Positions 35,610 through 47,465 of a stretch of 64,000 nucleotides of DNA are shown one piece after another. Origin of the DNA: Sipunculus nudus (Eukaryota; Annelida; Sipuncula; Golfingiida; Sipunculidae). How positions within the stretch are numbered: position 1 is the stretch's first letter; each line of letters starts with the position of its first letter. The stretch spans positions 85,225,056-85,289,055 of the forward strand of contig CM049310.1 in the NCBI GenBank assembly GCA_026874595.1, in the 5' to 3' direction. The translations under genes and the position numbers were made by a program. The notes beneath the pieces were generated by a model that made no database searches, was not told the DNA's origin, and was given only the letters and a program-made list of their open reading frames with translations.

Positions 35610-35990
35610 ATCCTCGGCCACCCGGAGATATGTGCAAACCGGTGTTTAAGATGATCTAATTTATCTGGAAACAACCTAAGACATACTTACAATTATCGGA
35701 ATGTCTTAACATTATTAGATTTGCTATATAGAAATGACGCCTTCGTTGTTGGTCTTATATTTTTATTACAGAAACACGATATATCACAAATAACAATATA
35801 TATAACAATAATGTCATCTTAGTACATACATACATTTTCAGGCATTTTTATCATATATTTATCATCTTTCTTTCGAAGATTTCTTCAGTTAAAATTGCGG
35901 AAAATTTTACAAATGATTCTCTATTAAAAATTCGCATGAAATAATTCTATGAAACAAAATGTTAATGAGTAATATATCTCTGAAGATGGT
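35610..35990. other. Intergenic DNA, nothing recognised
   Basis: AT-rich, no supported feature. Confidence 0.45.
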
Positions 35991-35999
35991 GTAAGAGAG

Positions 36000-36250
36000 A
36001 CTAAAATAGACTTAATGGGAAGATCGTGCTGGCCGGCCCTGTTTCGGGGGTTCGACCCAGCAATGAGATGGATTACGCACCCAGGGCTCGCAAGTGCAGT
36101 GGTCACTGGGCCTGGTTACCGCCAGGAAAAAATCAGAAGAAGCGTGCGATAATGCCGTGTCACATAATCCGAAAGCGGAATGGAATTCTGCAGATGTTTA
36201 TATTAAAATAAAGAAAATGGTGGCGGTTACCTCCAACAAAAAAATCTTTA
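36000..36250 (+). mobile_element. tRNA-derived SINE (second copy of the tail family)
   Basis: The B box GGGGGTTCGACCCAG lies at about 36,047-36,061. The body ends in GGAATGGAATTCTGCAGATG and GGTGGCGGTTACCTCCAACA with an A-rich tail, closely matching the tail of the SINE at 29.65-30.01 kb. The heads differ, so the two may be related subfamilies. Confidence 0.7.
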
Positions 36251-36254
36251 ATAA

Positions 36255-37190
36255 AAGAGTAATTGTAAATGCCAAAAGTAAAGTTTACAAATGTCAAACT
36301 TGAAAGGAGGCATAACAATCCAGTAAAATGTCCATCTGGCTCGTACTAATTAAAAGTCAAGAACCAGGGCCCAGATATCAAAATAAGCAGTTTTTATTCT
36401 CATTCTCTAAAGGTCGGTTCTGTGCTTCATTTGTTTATCGACTGGCAATTGAAGAATGTGTTGGTCCTCCCAGGGCACGCTTGTGGTTTTTTATTCACTG
36501 ATGTGGGGTGGGCAAATAAGTTAAATATTTCTGTTTCTTAATGGAGAATCACATTTATAAAAATACATTTATGAGATCTAGGGTCTGGGTAAAATGATCT
36601 AGGGTAAAATAACCCTCTGAACACTGGAATATCTGCATACTAGTGTTTAGTATCAGAAGAAGAAGAACAGATGAGGCCTAAAGCCAAAAATAATTATGAG
36701 CCTGTTACAACTGATAATGTAAAACCAACTGATAAAGTAATAAATAAATGACCGATAACTTATCACTAACCAATAATGTAATGCGAAGTCAAACGATAAT
36801 GTAACAGATTTTTCTATCCGTTAACGTAAAACAGAATTAATTGGTAAAGTAAAAACATTTCAGTGAACCTGACCAAACCAAATTGGACCTCCCGCATGCT
36901 TCTTGGACAATACATGCATTTTTTAGCTGAGTTGACCATAGGTCATCAGAGCATTAGTGATCACCCCTTGTCCGTCCAAGCATAAATTGGTCTCTTTTGC
37001 GTCGCACTTTTCATGTCTTGTATTATGATTATATAGCACAACTTAGGACATCATAAGTTCAGAACATTTCATAATGATAAATTCAAACCAGATGGGGATC
37101 CAGAAATTTCAGAATTTAGGCTGGGGGGGGGGGGGGCAAACTGGGTATGATTAAAATTAAAGGTCTTAAATTGCGCATTTAAGTTTTTGT
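36255..37190. other. Intergenic DNA with G homopolymer
   Basis: No gene seen. A 14-nt G run is at 37123-37136 beside GGGGATCCAG, which resembles the ends of the MITE at 20.5 kb. Confidence 0.45.
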
Positions 37191-37192
37191 TT

Positions 37193-37194
<2 letters not shown>

Positions 37195-37286
<92 letters not shown>
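37195..37286. repeat. (TA)n microsatellite
   Basis: About 92 bp of TA with one C interruption. Confidence 0.97.
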
Positions 37287-37289
<3 letters not shown>

Positions 37290-37934
37290 GTCGCGCGCCA
37301 TCTTACGATCCTAAGAAGGACCAGTCCAATATGCGATCATGATCTGCCGATGCATTCCTATAGCTTTGAATTAAAAGAAAGGAAAGAAAAGATTAAATAA
37401 ATATGAGTTAATCATCTACGAGTATTATAATTTGTATATTTTATGGTATTATGTGTTGAAAGTAGCTGGTGGGTGGAAAGGTATATACCTGCAAAGGTTC
37501 TATACCTTGTACAATGATTTTTATTATTATTTTTTAAATAGATTTAAATCAATTTAAATACGTGTATATTTTTTTGTATTTTTTGTCTTATTTTATAAAT
37601 AACAGATGTGTATAAAATAATACCAATATCAGTAAATGGACATAGGGAGATGGGCATGTGCAAAGTTCATATTGTTGATTGGTAATTTTGCCTGACCCAT
37701 CTTAAAATGGGTCTGAACCAATAACTGACGTGAAAAATATTATTAATTTCTGTCAATTACATCGGGATATGGACCAGTTCCAGGTTGACATTGTTGATCC
37801 GTTGTTTGGTCTGACTGCTAATAAACAAAGAGATAGAAAAGAATAATTTGATAATCTAATTGCTAAAAATATAAAAAGAAGTCTGCAAAAAAATTAATAA
37901 ATGGGGAACAGATAACATATATCAGAAACATGGC

Positions 37935-38513
37935 AAAAAGTCTAATCTCTCTTATTCAAGTATCGCTTTGTTAACCTGACATCGAGTGTATATCTAAGAG
38001 GTGGAGCATGGTGGTGTTAAAGACACAGAACGAGACACAGATAACTGTTGTTCTGGTTCCTGCGTCCACTTTTTTGTATGCTAGATGTTGCATGCTAGAT
38101 ATAGGGGAGCAGCCTAGTGATCATTTGTAAGATCGCGAGGGAACGCGAAAAGATCGCGAGGGAACGCGAAAAAGATTGCGAGGGAACGCAAAAAGATCGC
38201 GAGGGAACGCGAAAAGATCGCGAGGGAACGCGAAAAGATCGCGAGGGAACGCGAAAAGATCGCGAGGGAACGCGAAATTATCGCGAGGGAACGCGAAAAG
38301 ATCGCGAGGGAACGCAAAAAGATCGCGAGGGAACGCGGAAAGATCGCGAGGGAACGCAAAATTATCGCGAGGGAACGCGAAAAGATCGCGAGGGAACGCG
38401 AAAAGATCGCGAGGGAACGCGAAATTATCGCGAGGGAACGCGAAAAGATCGCGAGGGAACGCGATATTTACCCAGAAAAAAATATCACGTATGTCACTTT
38501 AGGGGCTCCATAG
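37935..38513 (+). mobile_element. ~0.55-kb minisatellite-bearing repeat element, + copy
   Basis: Reverse complement of the element at 34.36-34.87 kb, ending GTCACTTTAGGGGCTCCATA at about 38,513. It shares CCTGACATCGAGTGTATATC and GGTGTTAAAGACACAGAACG-type segments with that copy. Confidence 0.7.
38131..38465 (+). repeat. CpG-rich 21-bp minisatellite, 16 units
   Basis: The unit is GATCGCGAGGGAACGCGAAAA, with 16 GGGAACGC cores. Variants include GATTGCG and AACGCAAAA (CpG losses) and AAATTATC replacing AAAAGATC. All frames stay open for 100 codons or more because of the 21-bp period, so the predicted Arg/Glu/Lys- or Ser/Leu-rich peptides are not evidence of a gene. Confidence 0.95.
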
Positions 38514-38914
38514 TTTTCAAACAAATATTCCTTAAATTTTAGTTTGTTTTCATAAGCCATTTTCACTGAGTAAAAAACTAACTGCAGTTCAGTTGCCTAC
38601 AAGTGACATATGAAGGATAAACCCTGGTCAACTTAACCTCTGCCCTCCACACTAAATCAGTAGAGGGCGTGAGCAGATCAGTAGTAATGATTACTCCTGG
38701 TGTCCTGTGTGGTGGGTAGCTTAATCTAAGTAGATCAGTAATTTATTATTCACAAAATACATGACCTGGACTTGCGATTAATACCTCTTAAGCACCAGAT
38801 CTATAATATAATACATATGAGAAGACATGTTAAATTGATATATATATATGAGTCAGCTGACTATGGAGACTATGACAACTATGACAAAATGGAGCTCAGT
38901 GAATTGAGATTAGG

Positions 38915-39105
38915 TTGTTACACTTTTTGCCTAAAAACTTCAATCAACTTGTGTAATGTTGATCACCAAATTTCAGTCATTACACTTAATGCCTGGAAAT
39001 TTTTGTCAATTCACGAAATGCCTGGGTGAATCCATCATGTCGTGCAATGCCTGAATTTTTAGTCATTTCACGTGTTGCTTGATTACACAATTTGCCTGTA
39101 AAATA
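38915..39105. repeat. ~29-bp tandem repeat array (about 4-5 diverged units)
   Basis: Successive units begin TCATTACACTTAATGCCTGG, TCAATTCACGAAATGCCTGG, TCATGTCGTGCAATGCCTGA and TCATTTCACGTGTTGCTTGA. It ends ACACAATTTGCCTGTAA. The reverse complement of the family occurs at 32.17-32.37 kb. Confidence 0.8.
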
Positions 39106-39109
39106 TATA

Positions 39110-40410
39110 CACACACATATATATATATGATTTTTGTTTGTGTGTGCCATATACATAAGGCATACGTTTTAGCTATAGAAATAAAAGCATGGCTATTTAT
39201 GGGTGTCTTCGTGATATTTATGTAATCCATGCATACATTTCGTCTTATGTCAGAAATATATCATAAAAATATCATAAAGTGTTTGTTTCCTTTACTGTAA
39301 AATATAATGAAAATCTTCAAGCTGAAGCCTTTTGTCCAATTTGTCCTCTTCTTAATAATGTGCGTATTTCAGTGAATGCAGCTAGGAAGCCAAGGGCATT
39401 GTCTGCTGTGGAATGTAATTGGGCGATCCCCCATATCGAAATTACGGCAGTTTATATTTACACACATGGAAATATGAGATGACATGCTTCATGCTAAACC
39501 TTCCCTTTTTAAAACAGATGGCAGAGTCATATCAGTTGTTACCACCGCGAGGCGAATACGCGTTCATTCCCGCTCGTGTGTTTGTGTGTGTAAATGCTTG
39601 TGTGTATGCGTGTTGTTCGCAACATAAGTCACGCAATCATGAACGGAACCTCATTAGATTTTCTACCAATTTCGGGGATGGGCCATCGATTATATTTTGG
39701 TGTGGGTTCTGCACATGGCCCGGATTTAGGAACGTCATGGAAGAATATTCAGAAATATACAGTCAATTATGCACAAATAAACCTAGTCATCCAAATTAAC
39801 AAAGGACAACTAACAAAAGCGTATCCTGTTTATTATAAGCTATTAACTAATGCTTCTGCTGAGTAAACATTAATGTTATTTCCCTGACGCCAGAAACTAA
39901 CAAGACGACTTTCACAAGTTGAATGAAGACAATAAACTCTCGCTAAATGTTGTGCCACTTGCAAAGTTTGGTGCCCATTTGCTATGTTGAAAATAATAAT
40001 TTGTTCTCTATGTCCACACTCCGTTAATATAGCTTTCATGATGGGGAGGGAATCTGAGGAAAATCTGAGGCTTCTCTCTCATACTGACAAAAGATCCTAC
40101 ATACACTAAATTTCACATTTTAGATAAGATAATATAAATTGTTGCACCAAAATGTTGGTTCCTTTCAGTTCAAAATGGCAAGTACAAATGGCAAATATAA
40201 TATTTGCAGACCATTCATATCCTCTTATCCTTGTTGGACATGGTACCATATATATATGGTACTATATAAAGTTAGTTTGATTTCATAGTATAATACTATT
40301 CTATTCAATATATGAAAAATACTATGAAATAAAACTAACTATATAAAGTAACTATAAATAGTACAGGTAGAACACTTTCATTATGATGTATTGAATTTGT
40401 ATATATATAT
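39110..40410. other. Intergenic DNA, no supported gene
   Basis: Open frames of 70-126 codons at 39.3-39.9 kb overlap each other and show no motif, signal or splice structure. I treat them as chance. Confidence 0.4.
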
Positions 40411-40411
40411 T

Positions 40412-40416
<5 letters not shown>

Positions 40417-40457
<41 letters not shown>
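40417..40457. repeat. (TA)n microsatellite
   Basis: About 41 bp of TA. Confidence 0.95.
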
Positions 40458-40459
<2 letters not shown>

Positions 40460-42600
40460 TAATATATATATATGTATATATACACATATATATTCTCTAA
40501 ATCACGTCCTGGATGAGGGCGCATTTTAAACAATAGTAGGGAAAATGTCTACAATCTTCTTGTTTGTCTTAGAACATGACTTGACTACACACATCATGCA
40601 TCGTTAGATATTAAATAGAACCGACGTATCCGGTACTATGGAAACAGTGGCCAACAGGATGACATGTTACTTTACAATCCAAAAGACAAAATAGCGCGCA
40701 CATTGGAAGACTTTCTATATAGTCCCTTGCTTGTTAAACCATAACAGAAATGAGATTTTAGTTATGGGTATAATATTGGCGAAAAACGTGGTAAGAGTAA
40801 ACGTGGTAAATCTGGCTTGAGGCCCGGCCACACCGAACGTTGCGCTGCGCTGCAGAAAAAGCAACCATTCTTCCTTATTTGAGCCTCCAGCGACGACCTG
40901 GTAAATGTTGTGGTCGCCAACAGAAGGCACAAAGGTCGCTAGTCTGTGTAAAGGCCTCTTAAGAGTACTTTTTTAAAGTGCAACTTCCGATCCTGTAATC
41001 TGCTCTGGCCTGTTTTGCTCTCGATGTTTATCTTTCGCCACACGCGGTTGTCCTTGGTCATATGTCAAACCAAATAGACTTAGGACAGTAGAGCTGGCCA
41101 GTACGGAGCATTCAGAAAACAAGAGAGCTGCAAGGGTGCTTAATAAGCCTGTCGCATATAATCATGACCTCTATCCTCGATAAATATGCTTGAGTATGCC
41201 AAGAATTTAATTCAGGTGTGAAATTATATTGGTATATGAATATTTATATTTTATGAGACTGTATAAGATTTTTCGGTAAATGATGACGACGCCACACAAG
41301 TGTGGTGATCTCTGATCTCATTAAAATACGTACATTTTGCAAAGAAATTAACTAAAACGAGATATTGTATTATTGTATTTAAAAAAATACGATCGTGCCA
41401 CCATATTTTGGAAGCTAACATACCAGACATGGTCCTGAAAGTTTTGTATCAAATTTTTAATAATTCTGGGGGTACCTAAATTCAGGATTACAAAAAGGAT
41501 TTTTTATTGCCCATGGATAATCACTTAAGAGCTTCTATGGTCAGTGGTTATGATTTGTGCCTTGGTAATTGACGGCAGGACACCCAGACGCCAGGACGAC
41601 GGAACCGGACGGACGACAGACAAAGCGCCGTTCCTCTACCTCAGCTGACAACTATATATATATACAATAGGTGTGTGTCAAAGGTAGATCAACATTCATC
41701 AAATAGGAACATGCATTTCATCTTAAAAGAAGTTATCGTAAGCCTAAATTGTGCCACCCGTGACAGGGGATGAATACTTAAAATTTTGGCACAAGATTAA
41801 AATTAAACCTTTTTGCAGAATAGGGCAAATGGAAGCTGTGTTTCTTGAGACCAGTAAACCTATTATAATATATCAGATTATACCAGAAAACCATTCGGGG
41901 AACATCTTGATTTCATTTAGGTTTTCCCACATTTTTCGAACATGTGATATCTAATCCGGTCATTTCAATATTATTCTTTCCCTTTCTTGACTTCACGGCT
42001 GATTTTTGCTTTTGAAGAAAATACCACTTTCGAATATAGATGAGAACAGAAGGAGACATCAGTAAATAGAGATCTACCCTTTGCTATCACTTTGCCTAGC
42101 AGGTGTCCCAGAGTCTCGCCTTGTGAAATGAAAGAAACCTAAGTGGGGCCATCCTCTATTTTAATAGTTATTCACCAAATCCCAAACAAGGCTGATTGAC
42201 AGAAGTAAATACAACCTATGTTTTTCTTTGTGGGGATTTACTTTCGCTACCATTTTTGATTGAAAATTTTCAAGTCGCGCCGTGTTCAAGTGGTGCGTTC
42301 GGGGAATGAGAAAGGACGATAGGTTTGAGATCATAGGTTAAGTGTTCTCAGGTGTTGTTAAGTCCCACATTATTATACAAACAATTATTAACAAATTATT
42401 GTGCATGAGATTATTGAAACCTAATATGATCATAGCTGAGCCACTCTTTTAGATTTTAAGATATAATACTACGACTCGGATTATCTAAAGGTCACTAGTC
42501 GGGTGTGATGTGTGGTTGGGATTGTCATTATGCCCGGCATTGGTTTCATTGTCTTTATAGGGGGGGGGGATCGCAGGCTTGGGAGGGTAATCAACGTTAA
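40460..42600. other. Intergenic DNA, no supported gene
   Basis: A short GC-rich patch at 40.8-40.95 kb (AACGTTGCGCTGCGCTGCAG) and a GGACGGACGACAG patch near 41.6 kb look like transposon debris. Nothing else was recognised. Confidence 0.4.
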
Positions 42601-42619
42601 TTGGAATATTATATATATA

Positions 42620-42622
<3 letters not shown>

Positions 42623-42663
<41 letters not shown>
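42623..42663. repeat. (TA)n microsatellite
   Basis: About 40 bp of TA. Confidence 0.95.
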
Positions 42664-42667
<4 letters not shown>

Positions 42668-43045
42668 TGTGTGACACATTTCAAATATATCACAATTAAG
42701 AATATATGGTTATAAAAAATAAGGTATTAATTTTTCATTATATGTTAATTCCAAACCAGTTCTAGATATGTTATTAAAGTAAACACAGTAATATATATAA
42801 TTTCCAATATATAAATTATTAATCTCTTACATTGACCACCCGCTTCTCCTGAAAGATGGCGGGGGGGGGGGGGGTATATGCCCCCCATCATCCGAGTATT
42901 GCCGGTAATGGTGCCCGGGATCAGGCGTTATATATTCTCACAACAGAAGGACCGAAATTGCTTTCAGAATTTAACAATTTACATGCCCCTGTTTGCAGAG
43001 GCGGATTGAAAGGCTAGCTAACTGGGCTGCAGCAAGGGGCCCTCA

Positions 43046-43150
43046 TTATAGACCATTTCAGCATCTCGCGACTCGCAATGCATGCTAGTCAGGGTCAAAG
43101 GTCACAATAACCAAAACACGTTCCTTGACCAGACATGTGCAATGCAGAAA
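43046..43150 (+). repeat. ~100-bp segment repeated in inverted orientation at 46.0-46.1 kb
   Basis: TAGACCATTTCAGCAT, CAAAGGTCACAATAACCAAAACA and CAGACATGTGC-type segments match the reverse complement of 46,030-46,115. Identity is moderate with indels. Confidence 0.6.
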
Positions 43151-43159
43151 TGGCGAAAC

Positions 43160-45660
43160 GTCACGTTCGAACCTTTTTATATATCTATTAATATTTTCAG
43201 TGGACGCCTCCCATAGAAAATGGCACCCTTTATAAGTGTTACACATTGCTCCTAAGTAGGTTAGAGCTTTTCTGCTGGCCTTTTTAAACAAAATGTAACA
43301 ATGTGGCTCACAGAATCACACTGGTGAAATATTCAAGTGGACACGTGACGGTGCTTCACATTTAACTTATTTATATGTAGAAATGTCTTTGTCAACACTT
43401 TTATATGAAGGTTAGTAACCATTTATGAATCATTAGTATTTAGATTAGATAAACTTTTTACCTCGAAATGCATCTTTATAACTATCTCAAATTTTCAGTG
43501 TCATGATTTCTGTGTTAATAAAATTAACAGTTTATTATAATACTGTTATGTTGAAGACCAGTATTTCAAGACATAATTCCCTTTAGTCCAGATAATGCTT
43601 TAATATTTTTATATTTCCTAATAATAATCCACACTAATCACTGAGGAAATAATGAATACTGATAACTCTCTGACCCTGTCATGGACAAAACGGAAATGTT
43701 TCACGTAAATTTTCACAGTTCAGCATGCAAAAGCCAAAACTGCTGGACAAGATTATTTTTATTTCAAAATTACAAAAATGTCTTTAACTCTTGGGTAATG
43801 GGATGGTTAATATAAATTATAATATAGCTTTTGGGGAGCATATCAAGACATTAAAAAATATAGTATAATGCAAAACTTGTAAACATAACTGTTTACCCTG
43901 TTATTTGTCACTGTTAATGCGTAATATATATTATTAGCCTTCTGTTGAAGATTTTTATGGCTTTCATGATCTGGGATAAATATTTAAGTGTCAAAGAAAT
44001 TAAGAAAATATGATTATTAGAGAGTTTTTGTATGGTAGCTTTTCATGGATTTGTCAATGTCATCTCTTATCATGTGCAGAAATATAATATTTATATATAA
44101 ATTATGCTACTGGCGTATATATATATATATTACTGGACCACAAATAAAGCAGATCATTTTCAGTAAATAAACCTTTCACTTAAACATGACATGTCAGTTG
44201 AACGATTTAAACATGAATAAAACGCAGTGGGAAAAAAGCAAATATATTTAATATATGGAAGTCCTTTTATAGCATACACCTTTTTCAGCTTACATTTTCC
44301 TATTTTATAGTTTTTATGGAGTTTTAACACTAATCAATTCTTGAGAATCCTCAGAATACAAAGTGTATAATACGTATGCTAAAAATAATATACTTTTACT
44401 ATAAAATTAATAAATTTTACTTCATACAAGTGCTTTGGACCAGCTGCTGTTAGACAAGAGCACAATACACACCGATACACTGAATATCAAATATATATCT
44501 ACTGATCCACTACCTACAGAAATTTGACAGATGAGTAAAAAGGTCAAGAGTATGCCATTTAAATCTAATTAATTCGAATCAATGGCACAGGCCAGAAAAA
44601 AATATAGCTTTTTATATATTGTAATTTGATGCATGGCACATAATTGTTATTTAGAGGATGTTGCAATGATGCTTTTTTCTCACCCCCCCCCCCCCCCTTT
44701 CCCCATTGGTATCAAATGGCTCACTCCTTACCAGAAACTTGGCATCAAGCATAACTAAATAAGACTAGCCTGACCCCCCCCCCCCCCCGTAGTATTCCCA
44801 TTTGCTTTTGAAGGCCTATCAGACAAACGGTTTAAAGCTAATGGTAAATATGAAATATATTTTTAATTTTCTTAGGGTCAATTTTTCATCAAATATCTTG
44901 CATAATCAGACATGCATTGTGCCACCTGTTTCTGGCTTTTCATCAACTGTACATATGTTTTGTAATATTTAATGTTTTTAGGTGAGATACTTTTAATGTT
45001 GCAAGTGACAGATATTTGTTTTTGTTAAATCTCAACTATTAGTTATTGCTGAGTGTGATAGTTTTATTAATCATAAGGAGGAGCTAAATGCTAGTGTCCA
45101 CACATTTAAGAAACAAAATAAATAAATCATAAATAAAAGATGGGTAATACATATTGATATTATATATATATATATATATATATTGCTATAAAACTCCAAT
45201 CTACTGCACTTTTCATAATATTAATAATAAAGTTCAATATAAATTATATAAAAAATTATCATAATAAAGTTTATAGTAATATGGTTATTTTGAATTAATA
45301 AAAATTATGAATTAACAAGCTAAAGCTAAAAAATTGCCAATAAGTTCATGTAACAGGAATATATGGTAACGGCTCGGTGTGTATATATACATATATATAT
45401 TAAAATATTTATATATATGCATATATATATCTGATTATAAGTTTCTTTTCTATGTTACGAAAGCGAGGCAGGCTCAAAGTATTTCTAGTACTTATAGTAA
45501 TGCTGTTATAATACTATATAAATATTAACTATTAAACTAAACGTAGCCACACAACTTATTTGGACAGAAATCCCTGCTGTTAAAGTTGTCATTAATTCAC
45601 ACATTTGTAACAATGTACCGCTATCAGTATCAGTAAAATTTTCTCCAGTCATTCATGTTA
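43160..45660. other. AT-rich intergenic DNA, no gene seen
   Basis: Two C homopolymers of 15 nt (44683-44697 and 44774-44788) and small TA runs occur. No coding or RNA evidence. Confidence 0.45.

Positions 45661-45662
<2 letters not shown>

Positions 45663-45709
<47 letters not shown>
45663..45709. repeat. (TA)n microsatellite
   Basis: About 47 bp of TA. Confidence 0.95.
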
Positions 45710-45712
<3 letters not shown>

Positions 45713-46119
45713 TAGAATATAGTGTAGTCTATACTATTTTAAACAAAAATTGTTTATGTCCGCGCCGATCTGCTGGCAACTTGCATCCACATGCGCGTGA
45801 CACGGCCTTGGTGCCTTCGTTCACTGATCAGAACTCGCACAACTTACATGTGGTTTCCTGTGTTTTTTCACAGACTAGCTGGCTCTGTTTTTACAAACCA
45901 TGTGTACCATTGATACAATGTTTAACGACTTTGTTTTGGACGAGGCATGTTAAACCCCGAGAAACAAGTAACACAGTGTATCTGCTGCGTCTGACAAACG
46001 AAGCGGCAGAAGTTGTCAGGACCGCATGTAGTTTGTTTTGGTAATGGTGACCTTTCACCTTGGGCTCAAGGTCGGTCATCGCACATGCGCGCCTGTAATG
46101 CTGAAATGGTCTATTGGGA

Positions 46120-47465
46120 GCAAAATTAATTAAAATAAAAGTGAAAACGAATTTCATTGCGAGATTAATTTGATTAGAACGGAGGTTGCGGAATGTCAGT
46201 TATGGGGCTAAAGATCACCCGTCTCTTCTATCACATTTCCTATTAATATATTAAGATGCATTGTTTTAGTTTCTGACAGACTGTATAAGGAATACTCTTG
46301 TTGTGACGCTGTTGTTACCTGATTATACCTATGTAAATCAAGAGGTGGTCACATTTCAGACATGCAGTGATTGATTGAACAAAGCAATAGTATTTGCTTT
46401 ATGCTCACTATAATGTAGACATTGACAAACAGTTGAAATGTAGTTGAAACAGTTGAATATGTTTTCTGAGGTGTATGTCCATGAGATTTGTGCAATACTC
46501 GATGCTGAAAATTGCTAGATTTCTCAAGTTTTGCGGAACACATTAACACTTTTGATTCCATTAATTTTGATTGAATTCATTTAATTTATTAATGCTGGTC
46601 AAAATAAACAAGTTCATGGACGTTGCCTTCATTACATACAAGCCTGCAACTGTCTGTAAGGAGATGAGTGAAAGGGTATTATTTTTGTAGGCTCGCTTTA
46701 CCCAATTATAAATCCATCGTAAATCATGGTGTCATTTGTCATGATTTTTTTAAGTTTACTGAAATTTAGTTATTTACACATGCCATGAAATGCAGTAAGA
46801 ATAATTGTATCAAAATCACAAACGACATACTTAGTGTTTCGTAATAAGGACGAGAATCAATATGATTCCAAGTGGGTTGGACAGAATTCCTTGTTATCTT
46901 GCACACACGTGAACAATTGATAAAAGGGCCCATACCTTATGTACAGCCAGGCGCCCCGTGCAATCTTATTCTAGCTTTCTCGAGCTCTCACTTGAGGTAC
47001 GATCCATCATACCTTGGTCTCACCACAGGGTGTGCCGTAAATAAATGGCCAAAATACGCTCTAATATAAAATAAGCTACATATTTTACAATCCTCGCTTT
47101 AGAAACGTGTCGAGAACCTATTTCACGGCAAAGGACCGTGGATTTTTTCACCCTCTTAACATCTGTACTGCTTTCGAATTATACAGCGCACTTTTGAATT
47201 AAAAATTATTTCTTTTCAAGCCATAAACAGATTACTTATCATCCGGGGAGATCATTTGTGATCTATTTAAGAGAATTCTAACTGAAAATTGTTGATAAAT
47301 AAATGACATGCTTGTCCGAGGTTGACACCTCGGGAATCGCAATAAATTACGGTATAAATTCAGTTTAGGCATTTTATGATAATTTTATATTTATATTTTT
47401 AAAAATAACAATATGTGTTTACATAATTTAACATGAACAAACTTAAGAAAAATAATTATGCAACT
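46120..47465. other. Intergenic DNA, no gene seen
   Basis: Nothing supported up to the inner edge of the right arm. Confidence 0.45.

Noticed and set aside
38114-38542. Similar repeat proteins over the right 21-bp array
   Set aside because: Same reason; variants do not show codon-position bias.
39279-39866. Overlapping 67-126-codon frames at 39.3-39.9 kb
   Set aside because: Three frames overlap, with no motif, signal peptide or conservation elsewhere in the window.
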